Positions 40,540-49,203 of a stretch of DNA of 64,000 nt are shown here, one piece after another. The stretch spans positions 558,001 to 622,000 of the forward strand of contig CAWBNP010000002.1 in NCBI GenBank assembly GCA_963790245.1, written 5' to 3'. Within the stretch, counting starts at the first letter, position 1. Each line of letters opens with the position of its first letter. The notes under the pieces were generated by a model. The model saw only the letters and a list, made by a program, of their open reading frames with translations. It did no database searches and was not told the origin of the DNA. Both the position numbers and the translations under genes were made by a program. This DNA is from JACCVG01 sp963790245. GTDB lineage: Bacteria; Actinomycetota; Thermoleophilia; Solirubrobacterales; Thermoleophilaceae.

Positions 40540-41508
40540 TCATTCGACGTAGCCGGCCTCGCTGAGGTAATCGGCCGCGACGTCGGTGGGCTTCTCCCGA
40601 TCGACGTCGACGCGGGCGTTCAGCTCCTGCATGACCTCCTCGGTCAGCCCGCCCTCGACGAGCTCAATCGTCCCGCGGAAGTCCGGTCCGGCTTCCTCAA
40701 CCGCCTCATCGGACGCGACGAAGGTGACGTTCCCGGGCGGGAAGACGGCCTTGTCGTCCTCGAGCAGGACGATGTCCTCGCGCGTGGAGAGCTGGGCGTC
40801 GGTCGTGAACAGGATCGAGATGTCGGCCTGACCCTTGTCGAGCACCTCGTAGCGCAGGCCGATGTCGACCGGAGTGAACTTCTTGAACCCGAGCCCGTAC
40901 TCCTCCTCGAGCCCGACGAGACAGTCGGGCCGCTGGCGGCACTCGGGCGATCCGTAGAGCGTCAGCTCGTCGGAGAGCCCCTCGAGGTCGGAGATCGTCG
41001 TGACGCCGAGTTCCTCGGCGCGCTCGCTCAGCATGCCGACGGCGTTGGCGCTCGTGAACGGTGTCGGATTGAAGGCGACGAGGCCCCGCTTCGCGAAATC
41101 GGCGCTGACCTGCGCCACCGCCTCGGCGGCGTCCGGGGGGATATCCGCTGCATCGACGTCGAGGAACGATGTGAGAGCGGTACTCGTGTACTCCGGGTAG
41201 CCGCTGATCTGCCCGTCCTCGAGCGCCTTGAGGGCGATCTGCTCCGAACCCAGGTTGAGATCCGTTTCGATCTCATAGCCGGCGGCCTCGAGCGCCTGGG
41301 CGAAGATCTCACCGAGCAAGAACTGCTCCGTGAAGTTCTTGGAACCGATTGTCAGCTTGACGCCTTCGTTCTCGGGGTTGGCCTCGATCATTCCGGCGGC
41401 GGGCGGCTGCCCGGAGTCGGGTGTGGTTGAACTGTCCCCCCCGCAAGCCGCAAACGCGACGCTTGTCGCGAGCACGGCGGAAATCGTCAGAAGGCCCCTC
41501 GGCTGCAT
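40540..41508 (-). CDS. Compatible-solute (glycine betaine/choline-type) ABC substrate-binding lipoprotein
   Basis: 322 aa. Lipobox AFAAC near residue 21. The OpuAC-like fold begins with LTIGSKNFTEQFLLGEIFAQ, the signature of the OpuBC/OpuCC/OsmF group, and has SGYPEYTSTAL and VFPPGNVTFV. It binds a quaternary ammonium compound or related osmolyte for the two permeases and ATPase encoded upstream. It is last in the operon (ATPase, permease, permease, binding protein). Two extra Cys (ECRQRPDC) may form a disulfide. Confidence 0.9.
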   Translation of the reverse strand: MQPRGLLTISAVLATSVAFAACGGDSSTTPDSGQPPAAGMIEANPENEGVKLTIGSKNFTEQFLLGEIFAQALEAAGYEIETDLNLGSEQIALKALEDGQISGYPEYTSTALTSFLDVDAADIPPDAAEAVAQVSADFAKRGLVAFNPTPFTSANAVGMLSERAEELGVTTISDLEGLSDELTLYGSPECRQRPDCLVGLEEEYGLGFKKFTPVDIGLRYEVLDKGQADISILFTTDAQLSTREDIVLLEDDKAVFPPGNVTFVASDEAVEEAGPDFRGTIELVEGGLTEEVMQELNARVDVDREKPTDVAADYLSEAGYVE

Positions 41509-41543
41509 TTCAAGCTCCCCTCGAGTGAATGGCTGCCGCGAGG

Positions 41544-42233
41544 TTACCCGCTCGCCTCCGCCCGGAGTCCTCGGGGTGTCATCAGGCGCTGGAGTGCTGT
41601 GAACCCGAGCTCGACCGCGACCGCGAGCGCCGCCACCATCAGGGCACCGGCCAAGCGCCCCGCATCGCCGTAGACGTTGGCGCTGAGGATGTAATCGCCA
41701 AGCGTCAGCACCCCGGCAAGCGGCGCGATCGTCGCGGTCGCGACCACGTTGACCGCCGAGATCCGGATCCCGCCGAAGATCGTCGGCAGCGCGAGCGGCA
41801 ACTCGATCCGCCGGACGATCTGGACGGCCGTCAAACCCATCCCCCGGGCGGCGTCGATCGCCTCGCGGTCGACCTGCCGGACTCCGACGTAGGCGTTGGT
41901 CAGAATCGGCGGGATCGCGAGCAGCACGAGCGCGATCGTGACGTTCGTGAAGCCGACGCCGATGTACGCAGCGAAGAACGCGATCAGCGCAAGGCTCGGT
42001 ACCGCGCGCCCGATGTTCGACATGCTGATCGCGACCAGCTCGCCGCGGCCGAGGTGGCCCAGCCAGAGTCCCAGCGGGACGGCGAACAAGCAGGCAATCA
42101 ACATCGCGACGGCACTCAGCTGCACATGGGCCCAGGTGAACGCCAAGGCCTGCTCGAGCCCGCCGACCTCAACGCCGCCGGTCTGCGCCTCTCGGGTGTT
42201 GAAGATGAAGTCGACCGCGTCGATGAAGATCAC
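41544..42233 (-). CDS. Compatible-solute ABC transporter permease (second)
   Basis: 229 aa from the GTG at 42233, which overlaps the first permease stop (GTGA); a GTG at 42254 is also in frame. Five or six helices with the EAA motif in ARGMGLTAVQIVRRIELPLALP. It forms the channel with the other permease. The gap to the binding protein is 35 nt. Confidence 0.9.
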   Translation of the reverse strand: MIFIDAVDFIFNTREAQTGGVEVGGLEQALAFTWAHVQLSAVAMLIACLFAVPLGLWLGHLGRGELVAISMSNIGRAVPSLALIAFFAAYIGVGFTNVTIALVLLAIPPILTNAYVGVRQVDREAIDAARGMGLTAVQIVRRIELPLALPTIFGGIRISAVNVVATATIAPLAGVLTLGDYILSANVYGDAGRLAGALMVAALAVAVELGFTALQRLMTPRGLRAEASG

Positions 42234-42946
42234 GCGACCGCCACCCTTCGCCACGGCGAGAGCAGCCGCTGTAGGACCAGCAGCGCAACGTCGAAGCTGA
42301 ATGCGAGCAGCACTGCGATCCCACCGGCGGCGACGATTCCGGTCCGGAACGTGATGTTGCTGCCTGCCACGATCTCTGACCCGAGTCCGCCGGCGCCCGC
42401 GAACACGGCGAGCGTAGCGAGGCCGACCGTCGTCGTCGATGCGATCCGCACCCCGGCGACGATCTCGGGCAAGGCCAGCGGCAGCTCAACCCGCCAGAGC
42501 AGCCCGCGGTCGGTAAAGCCCATCCCACGCCCGGCGTCGATCGCGTCGGGTGGGACGTTTTCGAGACCGCGGACGACATTGCGGAAGATGATCTGCAGCG
42601 TGTAGGCGGTCAGAGCGATGATCGCGGTCAGCGATCCCCGGCCCGTGATCGGAAGCAGCAGGAAGAACAGCGCGAGGCTCGGCAGCGTGTAGAGGATCCC
42701 CGTGGCGCTCGTGATCGGTCCGATCAGCCAGCGGCGTTGGTGGGCGAGCAGCGCGAGTCCGAAGGCGATCGCGAAACCGGCAACGACCGAGACGATGGTC
42801 AGGAACACGTGCTGGGCGAGTGGCTCGAGATAGCGACCGAAGTTTTCGATGATCCACCCCGGGCAGAACCCGTTCTCCGCGATACAACTCGCGCCCGAGC
42901 GGTCGCGGATCTGTACGCCCCCCTGAGCCAGGAGCGCGAGGGTCAC
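42230..42946 (-). CDS. Compatible-solute ABC transporter permease (first)
   Basis: 238 aa from a GTG overlapping the ATPase stop. Membrane helices such as VFLTIVSVVAGFAIAFGLAL, with the EAA loop in GRGMGFTDRGLLWRVELPLA. An N-terminal extension (about residues 5-40) carries two Cys (SCIAENGFC), probably facing outward. It pairs with the permease at 41544. Confidence 0.9.
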   Translation of the reverse strand: MTLALLAQGGVQIRDRSGASCIAENGFCPGWIIENFGRYLEPLAQHVFLTIVSVVAGFAIAFGLALLAHQRRWLIGPITSATGILYTLPSLALFFLLLPITGRGSLTAIIALTAYTLQIIFRNVVRGLENVPPDAIDAGRGMGFTDRGLLWRVELPLALPEIVAGVRIASTTTVGLATLAVFAGAGGLGSEIVAGSNITFRTGIVAAGGIAVLLAFSFDVALLVLQRLLSPWRRVAVA

Positions 42947-44115
42947 GGCTCGATGCCGGCGCGCTCGGCGGGCGTAGCCCCGCTCTGCAGGGACTCGGGT
43001 GAGGCGAGGAACTCCGAGATGATCTCGATCGAAAGCACCCCGACAATCGCGCCGCCCGCGTCTACAACCGGCGAGTACCGGGTTTCGGCGGCGAGCAGGT
43101 CCGATAGCGCGTCGCGCAGGACATCGTCGAGCTCGACGACCGGTTCGGCGCTCGTGTCGGCCCGCTCGGGAACGATCTCACCCGCCAGGTCGCGCTCGGT
43201 CAGCCAGCCGACTGGACGGCCATCGTGGTCGATCAGCAGCGGGTGGGGAACCTCGGCCTCGCGCAGCTCCGCGCGCGCACGATCGGTTGGATCGCCGGCG
43301 CGCACGAGCGGGGCCTTCCAGAGGTCGATGTCCCGCACCCGCAAGAGCGCGAGCCGCTTGAGCGCCCGATCGGAGCCGACGAAGTCCTCGACGAATTCGT
43401 CGGCCGGTGCCATCAGGAGCTCCGCGGGCGTGGCGTACTGGGCAAGTCTTCCGCCCTCCCCCAGGACGGCGATCCGATCGCCCATCTTGATCGCCTCGTC
43501 GATGTCGTGGGTGACGAACAGAATCGTTTTGCGGATCTCGGCCTGGAGGCGCAGGAACTGGTTTTGCAGCCGCTCGCGGTTGATCGGATCGATCGCACCG
43601 AAGGGCTCGTCCATCAGCATCAGCGGAGGATCCGCCGCGAGCGCGCGAGCGACGCCGACGCGCTGGCGCTGGCCGCCCGAGAGTTGCGCCGGGTACCGGT
43701 CGCGCATATTTCCCGGCAGCGACACGAGCTCGAGCAGCTGCTCCACCCGACCGGCGATGCGCGGCTTCTCCCAGCCGAGCAGCCGCGGCACGGTGGCGAT
43801 GTTCTCCCCGATCGTCAGGTGGGGGAACAGACCGATCTGCTGGATCACGTAGCCGATCTCACGCCGCAGCTCAGCGGCGGGCCGCTCCCGGATCGTGCGT
43901 CCATCGAGCAGCACGTCGCCATCGGTCAGCTCGATCATCCGGTTGACGAGCCGCATCGCGGTCGTCTTGCCGCAGCCCGACGGACCGACGAGTACGCAGA
44001 TCTCGCCGGCCGGGACCTCCAGGGACAGCGCGTCGACCGCTGGATGCTCCTGGCGCGGGTAACGCTTGGTCGCGGCGCGGTACTCGACCGAAGCCGCTGG
44101 GTGGTCCGTGGCGAT
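42943..44115 (-). CDS. Compatible-solute ABC transporter ATPase with two CBS domains, apparent ATC start
   Basis: 390 aa if begun at ATC 44115. Walker A is GPSGCGKTT near residue 49, Q loop VIQQIGLFPHL, signature LSGGQRQR, Walker B PLMLMDEP; CBS domains occupy the C-terminus (LLIDHDGRPVGWLTERDL, YSPVVDAGGAIVGVLS), as in OpuCA, which senses ionic strength or nucleotides. There is no ATG, GTG or TTG in any frame between the upstream kinase stop and the Walker A region, and an in-frame TAG lies at 44127-44125. The ATC is 6 nt after TAGGAT, the spacing used for ATG/GTG starts elsewhere. The first ordinary start (ATG 43956) would delete the P-loop. Confidence 0.85.
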   Translation of the reverse strand: MATDHPAASVEYRAATKRYPRQEHPAVDALSLEVPAGEICVLVGPSGCGKTTAMRLVNRMIELTDGDVLLDGRTIRERPAAELRREIGYVIQQIGLFPHLTIGENIATVPRLLGWEKPRIAGRVEQLLELVSLPGNMRDRYPAQLSGGQRQRVGVARALAADPPLMLMDEPFGAIDPINRERLQNQFLRLQAEIRKTILFVTHDIDEAIKMGDRIAVLGEGGRLAQYATPAELLMAPADEFVEDFVGSDRALKRLALLRVRDIDLWKAPLVRAGDPTDRARAELREAEVPHPLLIDHDGRPVGWLTERDLAGEIVPERADTSAEPVVELDDVLRDALSDLLAAETRYSPVVDAGGAIVGVLSIEIISEFLASPESLQSGATPAERAGIEP

Positions 44116-44121
44116 CCGGCG

Positions 44122-44127
44122 ATCCTA
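44122..44127 (-). promoter_or_regulatory. -10 element TAGGAT 6 nt before an apparent ATC start
   Basis: TAGGAT on the minus strand, then CGCCGG, then ATC. The same hexamer and spacing precede GTG 5563 and GTG 47108. Confidence 0.6.
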
Positions 44128-44142
44128 GCCCGGTTGATCCGT

Positions 44143-46185
44143 CTACTGGAAGTCGAGCGCCTCGGCCGTCGTGCTCGATTCGGCGTGGGTCGGTGCGCCC
44201 GCGCCGCCCAGGGCATAAAGGGTGTTCCCGATCGCGACGACCGCGAGCCCGTGCCGCGGCTCGAGCAGGCTCGGTAGCTTCGACCACTCCTCGGTGGCGA
44301 TGTCGTAGGACTGGACGACGTCGATCACGCTGGTCGGGGTCTCGCCGCCGACGGCCACGAGCCGGCGGTCGACGATCGCGGCGCCGAGACTGCCGCTCGG
44401 CGTCGGCATGCTCGGGAGCTTGGTCCAGCGATCGGCGCCCGGGTCATAGCGCTCGAGGGCCCCGGAGTTCTGATCGGCGGACAGAGCCCGGCCGCCGACC
44501 GCATAGAGATGGCCCTGCCCGCTCTCGGAGGCCGCGGCGAGATGTTCGCGCGGGGTCGGAATGTCGGCTCCGGCCCGCCAACGCTGGCCGTCGAAGATCT
44601 CCGTCGCCGCCACCACTTCGCCGTCGCTCTGCCCTCCGACGACGACGATCTCATCGCCGACGACGGCCGCTGCGCCGGCCGCACGCGGCTGGCCGAGGCT
44701 CGGGAGCTCGGTCCAGGCATCGTCGCGCAGCGCGAAAACCCGATCGGAGGTCGATGCGGTCAGGTCCGCGCCCTTCGGGGCCCAGCCCCCGATCACGACG
44801 AGCTCGCCGCCGTAGGTGACCGCCATCGGGTGGTGAAGCGCGACCGGAAGGTCGGGGCCGCGAGTCCACGTGTCGATCGCCGGGTCATAGGCCTCCACCC
44901 CCCGTGTCGCCTCGGCGGCGGCGTCGCCGGTCAGACCGCCGAGCAGCCAGATGCGGCCATTCAGCACGGCCGCCGAGGCCTGCTGCCGCGCGGTCGGCGC
45001 GCCTTTGCGAACGCGCCATGCCGATCCGGTCGCGGGCGCCTCCCCGGTGCGCGTCTCGGGAGCGGGGCCGGCTGCGATGTCCGTCGCTTGCTCGCCCGGC
45101 CCACGCGTGAGCAGCACCACAGCGACCGCCCCCAGCGCGAGCGCGGCGACTCCGGCGGCGATCAGCGTCCGCCCGCGACGCCCGCCCGCGGCGGAGGGGA
45201 CCGGCACCGAGGCCGGCGGCACCGGCGGCTGGGACGGGGACGGGGACGGCGCCGCGGACGCGGGCGGCAGACTGACCGGATCGGCGGCCGCGGCCGCGAC
45301 CGCGCTGCGCGTGATCGTCTCGACCGACGGCGTCCCGACAGGAGCGGCCGCCGCGAGTGCTTCGATCAGCTCATCGCAGGTCTGCTGGCGATCATCGGGA
45401 GATTTGGCGAGCATCGCCGCGACGACCTCCGCCAGCGCGGGCGGAATGCCCGGCTCGAAGTCGGTGACCAGCGGGGGCTGCTCGCGGATGTGGGCCATCA
45501 CTACCGCCAGGTCCTCCTCTTTCTTGAACGGCGGTCGGCCGGTCAGGCACTCGAACAACATGCAGCCGAGCGCGTAGATGTCGGCACGATGGTCGACCGG
45601 CTTGCCCTCGGCCTGCTCCGGCGCGCAATAGTTGACGGTGCCCAGGAACTGACCGGTCGAGGTAAGGCCGCTGACCGACGTCGAGTGCTTGGCGAGGCCG
45701 AAGTCCGACAGGTAGACGTGGTCCTGGGACTTCAACGAACGCCGGGGAATCAGCAAGACGTTGGCGGGCTTGATGTCGCGATGGACCAATCCCTCGCGAT
45801 GAGCGGCCTCGAGCCCGCTCGCCACCTGGGTCGCGATCGACACGGCGCGGTCGACCGCCAGCGGCGCGTCGACGCGGATCAAGGAGCGCAGATCGCCACC
45901 CTTGACGTGGCGCATCGCGATGTAGAGAACCCCGCCGGCCTCTCCGGCGTCGTACACCGGAATCACGTTCGGGTGATCAATGCTCGCCGCGATCCTGGAC
46001 TCGCGCAGGAACCGCTCCCGGAACGCATCGTCCTCGGCGAGCTCGGCGGCCAGAATCTTCAGCGCAACCTTGCGCCCCAGCCGAAGGTCTTCGGCCAGGT
46101 AGACGACCGCCATCCCTCCGCGCGAGACGAGCGATTCGAGCCGATAGCCGGCGAGCTCGGCTCCGATGCGGGGAAGCTCACTCAT
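44143..46185 (-). CDS. Transmembrane Ser/Thr protein kinase with extracellular kelch propeller
   Basis: 680 aa. Kinase domain 10-275: glycine loop SRGGMAVVYLAED, catalytic Lys in VALKIL, HRDIKPANVLL, DFGLAK and CAPEQAEGK are intact. A Pro/Ser/Ala-rich juxtamembrane region precedes one membrane helix near 338-360. The outside part (about 395-680) has six kelch repeats (IWLLGGLTGDA, LVVIGGWAPKG, IVVVGGQSDGE, LYAVGGRALSA, LVAVGGETPTS, LYALGGAGAPT). This is a PknB-type receptor kinase using a propeller instead of PASTA repeats, probably to sense a surface ligand. CATAAT at 46195-46200 suggests a leaderless start. Confidence 0.92.
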   Translation of the reverse strand: MSELPRIGAELAGYRLESLVSRGGMAVVYLAEDLRLGRKVALKILAAELAEDDAFRERFLRESRIAASIDHPNVIPVYDAGEAGGVLYIAMRHVKGGDLRSLIRVDAPLAVDRAVSIATQVASGLEAAHREGLVHRDIKPANVLLIPRRSLKSQDHVYLSDFGLAKHSTSVSGLTSTGQFLGTVNYCAPEQAEGKPVDHRADIYALGCMLFECLTGRPPFKKEEDLAVVMAHIREQPPLVTDFEPGIPPALAEVVAAMLAKSPDDRQQTCDELIEALAAAAPVGTPSVETITRSAVAAAAADPVSLPPASAAPSPSPSQPPVPPASVPVPSAAGGRRGRTLIAAGVAALALGAVAVVLLTRGPGEQATDIAAGPAPETRTGEAPATGSAWRVRKGAPTARQQASAAVLNGRIWLLGGLTGDAAAEATRGVEAYDPAIDTWTRGPDLPVALHHPMAVTYGGELVVIGGWAPKGADLTASTSDRVFALRDDAWTELPSLGQPRAAGAAAVVGDEIVVVGGQSDGEVVAATEIFDGQRWRAGADIPTPREHLAAASESGQGHLYAVGGRALSADQNSGALERYDPGADRWTKLPSMPTPSGSLGAAIVDRRLVAVGGETPTSVIDVVQSYDIATEEWSKLPSLLEPRHGLAVVAIGNTLYALGGAGAPTHAESSTTAEALDFQ

Positions 46186-46194
46186 TCGCGCTGG

Positions 46195-46200
46195 ATTATG
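46195..46200 (-). promoter_or_regulatory. -10-like CATAAT upstream of the kelch kinase
   Basis: CATAAT ends 9 nt before the ATG at 46185; no ribosome binding site is visible between them. Confidence 0.4.
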
Positions 46201-46205
46201 GCCGA

Positions 46206-46631
46206 CTACAGCCGCAACAGTTCGTAACGGACACGACCCTCCTCGACCGCGCGCTTGACCTGTCGCTCGCGGGCGTTGAGCGCGGAGCCGCCCGTCTTGA
46301 CCTCGAGCAGGACGACCTCGTCGAGCTCACCCGCGCAGAGCCCGTCGAACACCACGTAGTCGACCGGGGCGCCGAGGAAGCGGGCGTCCTCGGTGTCGAA
46401 CCGATCGCAGAACTCCGGCAGCAGGGCGACCAGCTGTTCGGCGGAGCGGCCGGCCATCACGCTGCGGCTGTGCCGGGCTGCGGCCTGGCGCTCGCGCTTG
46501 ATGTCCTCGCCCGTGAACTGGTGTCGAACGCGGTAGGCGGCAAACCGAACCGACACGACGAGCAACCCGATCGATGCGAGCACAGCGATCGCAAGCGCGA
46601 CGGTCGGGTGAAGCGACTCCACCACGGGCAC
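46206..46631 (-). CDS. Membrane-anchored Holliday-junction-resolvase-like endonuclease domain protein
   Basis: 141 aa from a GTG. One N-terminal membrane helix (VALAIAVLASIGLLVVSVRF), then a restriction-like core: GRSAEQLVALLPEF, DARFLGAPVDYVVFDGL with the catalytic Asp, and VVLLEVKTGGSALNARERQV with the ExK pair. This matches the endonuclease family related to archaeal Holliday junction resolvase (PF10107). The membrane anchor is usual for that family; its role is unknown. Confidence 0.82.
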   Translation of the reverse strand: MPVVESLHPTVALAIAVLASIGLLVVSVRFAAYRVRHQFTGEDIKRERQAAARHSRSVMAGRSAEQLVALLPEFCDRFDTEDARFLGAPVDYVVFDGLCAGELDEVVLLEVKTGGSALNARERQVKRAVEEGRVRYELLRL

Positions 46632-46658
46632 GCTACGCCCGGGGTCAGACGATTGCGG

Positions 46659-47108
46659 TCAGCCCGCCTCGACGCGGCGCTTGAGCTCGCCCGGTCGGCC
46701 TTCGACCAGAACGGAGCGAATGTAGCCCTCGACCGGCCCACGGACGAGCATCCCGAGCACCCGTCCGGGGTCGCCATCGAGCGTGTAGGTCGCGCGGGTC
46801 CGGCCGCCGCCCAGGTCCTCCAGGTCCCATGAGCCTTCGAGCGACTTCAAATCTCCCTTTTCCTGACGCCAGCTCAGGCGGGTCGGCCCGGCGTAGGCGA
46901 AGCTGACGTCGGACTTGATCGTTCGGACCTTCGCGTCGTTCTCGGTCTCGACGAGCGTCGCACGGCCCTGATCGTCGCGCTCGAGCGCGTCCATCGCGAT
47001 CAAGCCGTCCTGCCACTCCGGCGCGGCGAGCACGTCCTCGATCGCCGCCCAGACCTGGTCGATCGACGCGTCGATCTCTGTGCTCGCCGTTCCTCCGAGG
47101 TTGGCCAC
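46659..47108 (-). CDS. SRPBCC (START-like) family protein
   Basis: 149 aa from a GTG 6 nt after TAGGAT. The fold shows in STEIDASIDQVWAAIEDVLA, then LSWRQEKGDLKSLEGSWDLE and TRATYTLDGDPGRVLGMLV. This is the polyketide-cyclase/CoxG-like lipid-binding cup, which usually binds a hydrophobic ligand without catalysis. It is divergent from the alpha/beta hydrolase at 47155. Ligand unknown. Confidence 0.82.
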   Translation of the reverse strand: MANLGGTASTEIDASIDQVWAAIEDVLAAPEWQDGLIAMDALERDDQGRATLVETENDAKVRTIKSDVSFAYAGPTRLSWRQEKGDLKSLEGSWDLEDLGGGRTRATYTLDGDPGRVLGMLVRGPVEGYIRSVLVEGRPGELKRRVEAG

Positions 47109-47114
47109 GCGCCC

Positions 47115-47120
47115 ATCCTA
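47115..47120 (-). promoter_or_regulatory. -10 element TAGGAT for a leaderless gene
   Basis: TAGGAT on the minus strand ends 6 nt before the GTG at 47108; there is no Shine-Dalgarno sequence. Confidence 0.65.
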
Positions 47121-47154
47121 ACCGTGACGCGAGCGCGGCTGCTATGAAAGGCGA

Positions 47155-48147
47155 GTGAGTTCGTGGACCGGATTCCGGCGGGCCGACGGCCAGCGACTCT
47201 CGCCGCGCCTCGCGCTACTGGCCGGCCCATCGACGCTGACGCTCAACTTCGCCGCGCGGCACCCCTCGCCGATCGCACGCAAGGCCGTCGACCTCGCCTT
47301 CGGCGTGATGGGCGCCGCCCATGGCAAGGACGCCCCGGCGCGCGCGCTCCACGTCGACGGAGCGGACGGTCGAATCGCCGCCAAGCTCTACGAGCCGGCT
47401 GGCCTCGGCCCGGATGCCGGCCTGATCGTCTACTTCCACGGCGGCGGCTGGGTGCTCGGTGGGCTCGCCAGCCACGCCAACGGTTGCAAGTTCCTCGCCA
47501 AGCGCGCCGGCTGCAAGGTGCTCGCGGTCGCCTATCGCAAGGCACCCGAGCACCGCTTCCCCGCCGCGCAGGAAGACTGCCTGGCGGCTTATCGCTGGGC
47601 CGTGCGCGAGGCGGCGTCGCTCGGGGTGGATCCGGGACGGATCGCAGTCGGCGGGGACAGCGCGGGCGGCAACCTCGCCGCCTCCGTCGCCCTGGGCCTC
47701 TCAGCGGCGGATCAGAAGCCCTGTATGGCGCTCCTGATCTATCCGGTCGTCGACGCCGACATCTGCGCCTATCGCTCGGCGCAACTGTTTGCGGCCGGGC
47801 CGATCCTTGGCCGCCAGAGCATGATCGACATGGTCCACCATTACGCGCCCGGAGCCCGTGCTCAGCTCGACCCAAGGATGACGGTGGTCGACTCAGATGC
47901 GCTCGCGCAGATGCCGCCGACCTTCATCGCGACCGCCGGCATGGACCCGTTGCGCGATCAGGGCGAGCGGTTCGCCGACCGGCTGCGCGAGGCGGGAGTT
48001 GACGTCGAATCGCGCCGATTCGAGAACCTCCCCCACGGCTTCTCCCTGCTGCTGATCGACCCCGATTCGCGACGAGCGGCCGAGGAGTGCGCCGGTGCCC
48101 TCGGTCGCGGCCTCAGTCGCGCGCCTGAAGCGCCTGCTCGCGCCTGA
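47155..48147 (+). CDS. Alpha/beta hydrolase of the hormone-sensitive lipase family
   Basis: 330 aa from a GTG (GAAAGG lies 4 nt upstream; TATGAA also ends 6 nt before it). Oxyanion motif YFHGGGWVLG, nucleophile GDSAGG, acid in GMDPLRDQG and His in NLPHGFSLL complete the HSL/GDXG esterase set. It probably hydrolyses short acyl esters. The 3' end overlaps the DUF2834 gene by 35 bp on the opposite strand. Confidence 0.92.
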   Translation: MSSWTGFRRADGQRLSPRLALLAGPSTLTLNFAARHPSPIARKAVDLAFGVMGAAHGKDAPARALHVDGADGRIAAKLYEPAGLGPDAGLIVYFHGGGWVLGGLASHANGCKFLAKRAGCKVLAVAYRKAPEHRFPAAQEDCLAAYRWAVREAASLGVDPGRIAVGGDSAGGNLAASVALGLSAADQKPCMALLIYPVVDADICAYRSAQLFAAGPILGRQSMIDMVHHYAPGARAQLDPRMTVVDSDALAQMPPTFIATAGMDPLRDQGERFADRLREAGVDVESRRFENLPHGFSLLLIDPDSRRAAEECAGALGRGLSRAPEAPARA

Positions 48148-48436
48148 GCAGAAAGAGCGGCAGCGCGAAGCAGAGTCCGACGACGACATTCAGGATCACG
48201 AACGGCCACCAACGCAGGCCCAGCCTGGGGGCTTCGCGTGACATCCAGACCCAGAAGGCGACCGAGGCGATGGTGAGGTCGGCCAGGATCACACATGCAG
48301 TGATCGATCCGGTTGCCTGGGCGGCCAGGAGCCCGAGGTCCAGCCCGAAAGCCTTCACGAACAGGATCAGGCCCACGACAGGGGCGGCCAACCCGATCAG
48401 CGCAAGCACCCCGTAGATACCGGCCCGTCCAGTCAT
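48113..48436 (-). CDS. DUF2834-type small membrane protein
   Basis: 107 aa with AAGGGGAG 5 nt before the ATG. Three membrane helices (YGVLALIGLAAPVVGLILFV, ACVILADLTIASVAFWVWM, PFVILNVVVGLCFALPLFLL) and the MSREAPRLG loop agree with DUF2834. Function unknown. Confidence 0.8.
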   Translation of the reverse strand: MTGRAGIYGVLALIGLAAPVVGLILFVKAFGLDLGLLAAQATGSITACVILADLTIASVAFWVWMSREAPRLGLRWWPFVILNVVVGLCFALPLFLLRREQALQARD

Positions 48437-48475
48437 CGCGACTCCCCTTAGTTCGCCCGTGGGTCGATCAAAACT

Positions 48476-49165
48476 CTACCCCGGGGCCTGATCACCAGTT
48501 CGGCCGAGCACCATGATCCGTAACGAGCGCTCGATCGCCTGCTCGTCGCCCGCGACCCGAGTCAGGCCTCGGTCGCGTGCTTCGTACGGATCGAGGCGCC
48601 CCGATCCGACCGCGGCGAACGAGGCGAGGTCGCTCTCGACGACGACCGCGGCGCCGCCCGGTGCCGGACCCTGGACCGCTTCGACCGAGCCGTCTTCGAC
48701 GATCAGATGGAAGACCTCTTCGTCGATCCGGAACTCGTAGACCTCGCTGACGCCGCGTGCTGCCTCACGATCGGCGATCGACTGCAGGTACAGAAGCATC
48801 CAACCGACGTTGACCGAATCGCCGACCGCGGGCATGTCCATGAACCGGTGGCCCCACTTTGCGAGGGCGAGGACAACCTCCGAAAGACCGGCGCCCTGTT
48901 CGGTCAGCTCGTAGACCGTCGACGCCGCAGGGGGCGGCAGCTTGGCGCGCCGTACGATCCCCTGCTCCTCCAACCCCCTCAACCGCTCGGCGAGCACGTT
49001 CGGACCGAGGCCCGGGAGACCGTCGAGCAGGTCCGTGTAACGGCGCGGTCCGAGCATCAGATCGCGCACAAGCAGGAGCGTCCAGCGCTCGCCGACTACA
49101 TCAAGGGCGCGTGCGGCCGGGCAATACTGGTCGTAGGTTCGCTTCCCCATACTTAGTTTTGTCAT
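48476..49165 (-). CDS. HxlR-family transcriptional regulator with C-terminal SCP2-like domain
   Basis: 229 aa. The first ATG is at 49165; the one at 49150 (MGKRTYDQYCPAARAL) is the more typical family start. The winged helix DVVGERWTLLLVRDLMLGPRRY is that of HxlR/MarR-like regulators with an N-terminal Cys. The C-terminal half (about 130-229) resembles a sterol-carrier-like ligand domain found in some HxlR proteins. It is divergent from the MMPL transporter and likely controls it. Confidence 0.88.
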   Translation of the reverse strand: MTKLSMGKRTYDQYCPAARALDVVGERWTLLLVRDLMLGPRRYTDLLDGLPGLGPNVLAERLRGLEEQGIVRRAKLPPPAASTVYELTEQGAGLSEVVLALAKWGHRFMDMPAVGDSVNVGWMLLYLQSIADREAARGVSEVYEFRIDEEVFHLIVEDGSVEAVQGPAPGGAAVVVESDLASFAAVGSGRLDPYEARDRGLTRVAGDEQAIERSLRIMVLGRTGDQAPG

Positions 49166-49172
49166 ACTAGTT
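49148..49172. promoter_or_regulatory. Candidate HxlR operator: direct repeat AACTA(A)GTATG
   Basis: On the minus strand AACTAGTATG (49172-49163) and AACTAAGTATG (49158-49148) repeat with 14-bp spacing and cover the regulator's TAGTAT -10-like element and start. The position fits autoregulation and control of the divergent MMPL gene. Confidence 0.5.
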
Positions 49173-49203
49173 CATCCATGTTTTCGAAGTGCAAGGATGA
49201 CGT

